Below are positions 58,842 to 64,000 of a DNA stretch of 64,000 bases, one piece after another. Under the pieces are notes generated by a model. The model saw only the letters and a program-made list of their open reading frames with translations. It was not told the origin of the DNA and did no database searches. The stretch is from Oscillatoria nigro-viridis PCC 7112 (GTDB taxonomy: Bacteria > Cyanobacteriota > Cyanobacteriia > Cyanobacteriales > Microcoleaceae), in contig NC_019763.1 of NCBI RefSeq assembly GCF_000317475.1, forward strand, positions 186,001-250,000. Direction: 5' to 3'. The translations under genes and the position numbers were made by a program. Numbering within the stretch: position 1 is the first letter of the stretch; every line of letters starts with the position of its first letter.

Positions 58842-61800
58842 TTAATCGCGGCGGCGAAGGATAATCTCTAGATGTCCCTTTTTGTACAAAGTCTTTAAGA
58901 GTTCCCATACCTCCTGATTATGTGGCAAATTTTGACGAAGTTGGCTAATGGCGATCGCACTGTTGTCAGAGCTAATGGCATTTAAAAGCTGTCTTTCTTC
59001 CTCCTGAAGGCTTTCATCTCTTTTAAAATGAATTTCTTTCAATTTATCCTGAAGAACCTGACCGTATTCAAAAATAGATTTGAGTTGGGTTATTCGTTCT
59101 TCAAGGTTGGTTAAGTTGTCGATCGCAGATCGCAACTGTTCTCTTTGTAATGATAGCTGTGTTTTTAAATCAGTGAGTTGACTCAAAAACTCTGTCATAT
59201 CGTGGTCGCGTTCTTGGGAAATAAAGGAAAAATCACGCTCCAATTGCTCCCATTCTGAAACCAAACCTTCGCAGAATTTTTGCAAAATTTCCCACAAAAC
59301 TCCTTTCATAATCTGGTAAGATCCATCCCGGTCTTCATCATCAAATTTGCATCTATTTTTCAAAGGAGATTCATTAATTGAAATTAGATCCAGTAAGACT
59401 TCGTAACGACTAAGCATTTGCTCGAAAGCCTCTCGACGCGAGCGCTGTTCACCATTAATTTCCTCTTCAAGTTCAACCAAAGGTTGTTGCAGTAAATCGT
59501 ACTGTCTAAAACTCTCAAGCTGATTGTTGCTAAAATGCTTAACAACCCGGTCAACAAAGTCATCATCATAACGCATCAAGCGAACTGGGTCTTTATTCAA
59601 ATTCTCTCGTAACATCTGTGCTCGATTTAGAATAATCCGCCACTTCTCTAAACCATCTACCAACTCCTCAAGCCTTAATTTAGTGGTTTCGTAAGTTAGC
59701 AAAAACTGCTGACAATGCTTTAGCTGATGATGCAATGCAAGTATATCAATTTCATTTACTTTAAGCGAACTAGCTAGGCTTTGGCAATCTTTATCTAGCT
59801 GATTTACTTGCCTTTCCAAAATTATCCGGTAGTCATTGAGACAAGATTCTAGGCCACTATCACTCTCAATCATTTGACTAATTTTAGAAGCATTCAAGTC
59901 TAGGGTAAATTTTTCTAGCCTGAGTTTAATTCCACGCAGTTCTTTTTGCAGGGTTGAGCGCCTCTCAATGCAAAAATTTTCTAGAAGCTCCCGTTCGGCT
60001 TGGATATTTCTATGAACTTGATCGAGAGCTACCTCAGACTCATGGTTAGCATCAATAATTTTTTCCTCCTCATTTATCTTTTCATTGATTTCATGTAAAA
60101 TCGTCTCATCAAAAGTTTCAAGTAACGAAGAAACCCGAACGCGGAGTTCTTTTAATTGAGCATTTAACTCATCTGGCTCTAATTCCAAACTGGCTTCGCG
60201 GATAACATCCGTTGAACGCGCCCACTCTATGTAGCGTCGTCGCTGCAACCATTCAAGAGCTTCTTGAAACTCGTCTTCAAGATAGCCAAGCAGTTTTACT
60301 GCTTTCCATAACTTTGAATACTCTAATGCTTTAACATCTTGGTTTCCCCACGTCGTCTCAACTGTCTGTGTTCTGCCTTGTGATTGCAGTTTCTCTTTAA
60401 TAAACGATTCCAAAGGATGTTCTGTAAATTTAACTTGGGAATTTCCTTCTTTCCGTTTTGCAATTTTTTCCCCACTCATCAAGCCATGTTGTTTGAAAAC
60501 TGCTAAAACACTGGGTAGGCTAGAACTTCCCATTTCAAACAATTTTTCAAATTCTTCTTTAGAAACTTGATATAACTGACGACCTTTGCGAACAGATAAA
60601 GGTATTTTTCCCAAGAGGAACTTATATTTACGTAACGTCGGGTTCAGACTATTATAGAAAGACTTATAATCGGTAAATAAGGCTTTACATTTTTGATAGA
60701 ACACTGATTCGATAAGTTTACTGTCTGAGCCATTTACCCCCTTGAGACCCCCAATTTCCCAAGTTTGAGGCGAAATCGCCGGAAACAGCAATCGCATGGC
60801 ATACTGGTGACACTCTTGGCGATGGTGTTCTAATCTAGAGCGATCGGCTTTACTGACTTCAGGATTTTTGGAGAGCCAGTCTTGAATATAATGAGACAAA
60901 CTCAGCAGCGTACAAACAGAACATTGTTCGGAAGCCATGACTTTGCGGAGTAAGCCGAAGGATGTGGGATATTCGCCTTCAAAACTTCGACCTAACTGAA
61001 GATGGAAGTCTACTTGATTAGTTCCGGCGATCGCAGTTAAAACTTGTGGGACGACGGTTGCTTTTCGCTCATAGCTAAAGTAAAACCGCCAATCTAAGTG
61101 AGTTTCTTCTGGGGATTGAAACCTCATTAAACCAGATTCTTTACTCCCGACACTGATAACAAGAGAACGCTTAGGAAAATCCCCATTATATCTTTCTGGA
61201 GCCCCATCTAATAAATTAAAAACTCCAAATCTATCCTGCTTCCACTCCCCTTTATAACGCCAAGACCAATTGGCTTTCTGACCCGTTCTCGAAACTGGGA
61301 AGAGTAAAGAAATAATTTCCGACTTGAAAATTGTTGTAGCCATCTCTTCTTTTTGAGTATCATTCCACTCTCCAAACCATTGCTGACGAAATCGATTTAA
61401 AATTTTATCTACAACTGTGGGAATGCTTGTCTGAAGAAGGGCGACTAAAGCAAAAGTACGCTCAGTCGGCTGTATAATGTGCAGCCCGTAAAAATTGTCA
61501 TCTTCTGCTAGTTTTTTCAACTCCTTTAATAGGTGAAATTGTTTAGCTACATTTTCAGAAAGACCTGAAGGGAAACCCGCGAGTAGCTTGATTACCTCTC
61601 GTCCTTTGGGGTGTTTTGGAAAGGAGATCAACGGCTCCAAAGTTTTGATAGTATTGCTAATTTTGTGTTGTTCCGTACCATATAACTGTACTTGTCCTTC
61701 TAGATAATCCTGAATCAAATCTAAAGGAGTATAGGGATGCTGATTATTTTGGGCAAAATGGACGATGCGTTTAAATACTTCAATGACGGTGCGAGGGCCA

Positions 61801-62747
61801 TTGCTGAAGTTTTGTCGATCGCATAATTGCCCTAAACTTTCAATTGTTGCTGGATGTGCCAAGTGATTTTGCTGCGCCTTGTCTTCCAGAAAATTAGTAC
61901 ACAAATAATTCCACAGTTTTCCTGGGAACTCAGAACTGTACGCACCAGCTAATCTAAGAGAGACTTTCTGTTCCTTCATACGGTGAATAATATCACCCGC
62001 TTGTTCTTCAATAGCTGATTCAGTCGGAGTAGTCGGCATACTTAGAATTAATGCAACAGGCGTAGAACCCAAAGCTCGCATTCCTTTAACTAAATCGCTC
62101 AAAATCTGGATGCGAACGCTAGCACCTTCTTCTGTTCGCAAAAATTCTTGGCTTTCATCCGCAAATATTGCTAAACCTGCAAAACCTGCTTGTCGGAGGA
62201 TAGAAACTGTTTCCTGCCAAAAATTCAAAACATTATCAGTATTTGTGGTGTCAGTATTTAATTGTTGAATAATTTTTAAAGCTTTGTCTTCAGATAACTT
62301 GTACTTGAGCGCTATTTCTGCTGCTATATTTTGCTGAGACTTCAAGCCATATTTGCGATACAGTACCTCAATCTGAGGAATAAATTCTGGTTGGAGGCAC
62401 GTTTTTATCCAGCCATAAGTGGCAACCATCAAATCTCCCAGCTCTTTAAACTTGAAAGGTGGCACCGCCATTATCTTATGATCCTGACACTGCTGCCATA
62501 AATAAATTAGTGTTGCTGTCTTACCATACCCATAGTCGGCACTGAGGTAGCCAGTAACAGGTTTACCCTTACCAATTTCCTCAACCAAATGGTCTTTTAG
62601 AGTTTTTACGGGTTCAATTGGGTTATAGCTGCTTGCATATAGATTATAAACTCTGGCTACTTCTTGAGGCTCATTTTCTATCTGGGAGGGATTGACTGTA
62701 TCGACAATTGCTTGGATTGAGTTTAGTTGTTCTAATAATCTTTTCAT
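58842..62747 (-). CDS. Large P-loop ATPase, DpdH-like
   Basis: 1301 residues. Walker A is YLSADYGYGKTATLIYLWQQ (about 65-80) and a Walker B-like FAGLAIFADESQEFLRTEEG lies near 190, with the sensor region VALILSMPTTPTE after it. The last ~420 residues are long coiled coils (RVSSLLETFDETILHEINEK, QLTDLKTQLSLQREQLRSAI). The N-terminal pattern (ARVYNLYASSYNPIEPVKTL) and the order after two genes that look like dpdA and dpdG point to DpdH, a large ATPase of the restriction part of the Dpd system. BREX BrxC/PglY-type ATPases have a similar layout and are the main alternative. It lies 44 bp after the dpdG-like gene. Confidence 0.55.
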   Translation of the reverse strand: MKRLLEQLNSIQAIVDTVNPSQIENEPQEVARVYNLYASSYNPIEPVKTLKDHLVEEIGKGKPVTGYLSADYGYGKTATLIYLWQQCQDHKIMAVPPFKFKELGDLMVATYGWIKTCLQPEFIPQIEVLYRKYGLKSQQNIAAEIALKYKLSEDKALKIIQQLNTDTTNTDNVLNFWQETVSILRQAGFAGLAIFADESQEFLRTEEGASVRIQILSDLVKGMRALGSTPVALILSMPTTPTESAIEEQAGDIIHRMKEQKVSLRLAGAYSSEFPGKLWNYLCTNFLEDKAQQNHLAHPATIESLGQLCDRQNFSNGPRTVIEVFKRIVHFAQNNQHPYTPLDLIQDYLEGQVQLYGTEQHKISNTIKTLEPLISFPKHPKGREVIKLLAGFPSGLSENVAKQFHLLKELKKLAEDDNFYGLHIIQPTERTFALVALLQTSIPTVVDKILNRFRQQWFGEWNDTQKEEMATTIFKSEIISLLFPVSRTGQKANWSWRYKGEWKQDRFGVFNLLDGAPERYNGDFPKRSLVISVGSKESGLMRFQSPEETHLDWRFYFSYERKATVVPQVLTAIAGTNQVDFHLQLGRSFEGEYPTSFGLLRKVMASEQCSVCTLLSLSHYIQDWLSKNPEVSKADRSRLEHHRQECHQYAMRLLFPAISPQTWEIGGLKGVNGSDSKLIESVFYQKCKALFTDYKSFYNSLNPTLRKYKFLLGKIPLSVRKGRQLYQVSKEEFEKLFEMGSSSLPSVLAVFKQHGLMSGEKIAKRKEGNSQVKFTEHPLESFIKEKLQSQGRTQTVETTWGNQDVKALEYSKLWKAVKLLGYLEDEFQEALEWLQRRRYIEWARSTDVIREASLELEPDELNAQLKELRVRVSSLLETFDETILHEINEKINEEEKIIDANHESEVALDQVHRNIQAERELLENFCIERRSTLQKELRGIKLRLEKFTLDLNASKISQMIESDSGLESCLNDYRIILERQVNQLDKDCQSLASSLKVNEIDILALHHQLKHCQQFLLTYETTKLRLEELVDGLEKWRIILNRAQMLRENLNKDPVRLMRYDDDFVDRVVKHFSNNQLESFRQYDLLQQPLVELEEEINGEQRSRREAFEQMLSRYEVLLDLISINESPLKNRCKFDDEDRDGSYQIMKGVLWEILQKFCEGLVSEWEQLERDFSFISQERDHDMTEFLSQLTDLKTQLSLQREQLRSAIDNLTNLEERITQLKSIFEYGQVLQDKLKEIHFKRDESLQEEERQLLNAISSDNSAIAISQLRQNLPHNQEVWELLKTLYKKGHLEIILRRRD

Positions 62748-62791
62748 GGATTGTAAATATAAAGTTTGTCTCGGAGAATGCTAATATTTAG

Positions 62792-63625
62792 CTAAAGCAA
62801 TTGAGTCCACTCAGGGGATTGAGTCAGCATTACCCATTGTCCGTATCCCCCTTCATAGCCACAGTCAAAGAAGCCACCTCGATCATAATCATAGGTGCAT
62901 TTAGCATTATCTATGCTACCATCTAATCCGCTCGGATCTAGCAACAACATTTGACAAATAGCCTCTTGAACTTCTTCTCGCAAGAAAATCTTGACTCCAT
63001 AGGTTCGTTGTTGCTGTTTGTAGATTGTGTCTACTGCCTGAAGTAAAATAGGAGCGGCGCTGAAGTAGCGACGGCTGAAGTGTTCGTATTTGCCTTCTGG
63101 TTCTATAACACTGGGTGATAGCGAGCGCAACCAATTGAGGGCACCCGCCACACTCGTATCACTAAATGCTATTTCACTGGTAGGTAGTTCAAACTTGACA
63201 GCAGCCTTTTCAATTACTTCTCCCACTAGAGATTTTTTCTCGGGAGGCGATAAAACAACTTCTTTTCGCAGCCAGAGTTGTTGTACAACTGTAGCATAAG
63301 TCCAAGAAAACCTTTTTTCAGCTTCTTTGTGGTGCAAGTTATAAATTAGTAAATGTAAAAAATCTCCTAACAATTCGGGGTTAGACTGTTGAATTATAGC
63401 TGCAATTCCACCAAGAGGTGTCAGTGAGGGTGGATTTTTTTTTGAAATAATTGAAATGTTTCGCAAAAATGGGAATACTACCTTTTGGATAACGGAAACT
63501 CCTAAATTACAAGTAGCTGCCAATTCTTCAAAATTTGTTTCTTGGTTTTTTAAGAAATCAAGAATTGCAGCTACTCTTTCTAGTGTGGTGTTTTGCTGAA
63601 TGTGTAAAGTTAATTTGTTGCTCAT
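62792..63625 (-). CDS. DpdG-like protein
   Basis: Starting at the ATG at 63625, which overlaps the upstream stop as ATGA, it has 277 residues. The N-terminal half has a winged-helix look (TLERVAAILDFLKNQETNFE, then LGVSVIQKVVFPFLRNISII). The middle contains FSWTYATVVQQLWLRKEVVL, and the C-terminal part VQEAICQMLLLDPSGLDGSI. Size, position and coupling to the transglycosylase-like gene fit DpdG of 7-deazaguanine DNA-modification islands. The function of DpdG is not established. The call depends on the identity of its neighbour. Confidence 0.5.
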   Translation of the reverse strand: MSNKLTLHIQQNTTLERVAAILDFLKNQETNFEELAATCNLGVSVIQKVVFPFLRNISIISKKNPPSLTPLGGIAAIIQQSNPELLGDFLHLLIYNLHHKEAEKRFSWTYATVVQQLWLRKEVVLSPPEKKSLVGEVIEKAAVKFELPTSEIAFSDTSVAGALNWLRSLSPSVIEPEGKYEHFSRRYFSAAPILLQAVDTIYKQQQRTYGVKIFLREEVQEAICQMLLLDPSGLDGSIDNAKCTYDYDRGGFFDCGYEGGYGQWVMLTQSPEWTQLL

Positions 63626-64000
63626 AAAGCGCGTTGTAAGGTATCTAACCAAGCTGTTAAATTGTGCATAATCCGATATTCTCTGCTGGTTCTCAATTTA
63701 TCAATATTTTGACAAAAATAACATGAATGCTGTGTAGACTCTTTAAGGGCCTCTAAACCTGTTTTAGTAGTTTCAAAGCTGCGTCTAACGGTTATTTGAA
63801 TTTGAGAAGTACCCGGAAAAAAGATGCTACCGAAAGCTCCAGCTTTCGACCAAGTTGAGCTATCCAAACTATGAGGGACAAGAGAGTTATTGCGGAGGCG
63901 ATAAAAGCTGTTTGGACCGCCAATGCCAAAGCAGTGAACTTTCATGTTTTTTTCACTGGCGATACTGCAAACAATCTTAAACAATGCCAAACTAGATTCA
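63622..64000 (-). CDS. dpdA: DpdA-like transglycosylase (7-deazaguanine DNA modification), C-terminal part
   Basis: The frame is open to the window edge, so only the last ~126 residues are seen. It contains KVHCFGIGGPNSFYRLRNNS, then LVPHSLDSSTWSKAGAFGSI, the barrel segment of tRNA-guanine transglycosylase relatives (H..GiG.p......, SfDSs.W..a...G). A zinc-type STQHSCYFCQNIDKLRTSRE and YRIMHNLTAWLDTL follow. In the TGT family the zinc site is C-x-C-x2-C plus His. The variant here with a CxxC pair, the SLDSSTW phrase and a trailing HN fit the DNA-acting DpdA branch. DpdA swaps guanine in DNA for preQ0 with help from DpdB. The catalytic Asp lies in the missing part. It is coupled to the next gene by ATGA. 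Confidence 0.65.
   Translation of the reverse strand, partial: ESSLALFKIVCSIASEKNMKVHCFGIGGPNSFYRLRNNSLVPHSLDSSTWSKAGAFGSIFFPGTSQIQITVRRSFETTKTGLEALKESTQHSCYFCQNIDKLRTSREYRIMHNLTAWLDTLQRAL

Noticed and set aside
58842-62747. BREX BrxC/PglY as the identity of the large ATPase
   Set aside because: No brxA, brxB, pglX or pglZ gene is visible nearby, while a DpdA-like gene is two genes upstream. Kept only as an alternative.
1-64000. tRNA, rRNA or riboswitch genes
   Set aside because: No cloverleaf-type or rRNA-like sequence was recognised on reading. A covariance-model scan would be needed to exclude them.

Overview
This window looks like part of a large conjugative plasmid (or an integrated plasmid) of a filamentous cyanobacterium. 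The octamer GCGATCGC (HIP1), a cyanobacterial hallmark, recurs across the window. A CyRepA1-type plasmid replication protein runs off the left edge, an XisH/XisI pair is present, and several proteins are of cyanobacterial plasmid type. No rRNA, tRNA, CRISPR array or core metabolic operon was seen. The suggestion of an Oscillatoriales/Microcoleus-like host is inference only. Layout: 0-4.5 kb is a replication region, with CyRepA1 primase (partial), three 21-bp iterons, a winged-helix/XRE initiator candidate, a prim-pol-like fragment, ~42-bp repeats and an XRE regulator with an A9 slippery run. From 5.2 to 19.7 kb a leftward operon encodes a type IV secretion apparatus (VirB9/TraK, VirB10/TraB, VirB8/TraE, VirB6, VirB5-like, VirB4/TraC, a pilin candidate, a large acidic coiled protein and a MobC-like protein). 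An IS630-family element with a TA target duplication cuts virB6 in two. From 20 to 22 kb come decamer repeats, a gene remnant and xisH-xisI. From 22.3 to 26.2 kb lies a 1294-residue protein with the motif order of a two-barrel (double-psi beta-barrel) RNA polymerase, including GDFDGD. From 27 to 30.6 kb is a CBASS-type anti-phage operon: a small trypsin-co-occurring-domain protein, a caspase-SAVED effector and a CD-NTase. From 30.7 to 36.8 kb, converging on it, is a PRTRC cassette (ThiF/E1-like, JAMM protease-like A, B, ubiquitin-like C and companions, plus a Gp157-like protein). From 37 to 43.7 kb are a membrane-anchored PD-(D/E)XK nuclease, an unknown protein, RecG, a relaxase-Toprim fusion and MobC. 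From 43.7 to 48.2 kb are 72-bp tandem repeats, a ParM-like actin, its small partner, a TraL/ParA-like ATPase and a membrane protein. From 48.2 to 58.8 kb is a rightward putative defence cassette around a 1928-residue DUF1998-type helicase. From 58.8 kb to the right edge is a leftward operon that I read as dpdH-like, dpdG-like and the 3' end of dpdA, the transglycosylase of the 7-deazaguanine DNA-modification system. The window therefore combines replication, transfer and partition genes with at least three defence-type modules (CBASS, DUF1998 helicase cassette, Dpd-like). A 20-bp perfect palindrome, CAATGGAAAATTTTCCATTG, occurs about seven times, between genes and once inside the relaxase gene. 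The strongest candidates for something undescribed are the two-barrel polymerase-like protein and the DUF1998 helicase cassette. Family assignments rest on motif reading without database searches.
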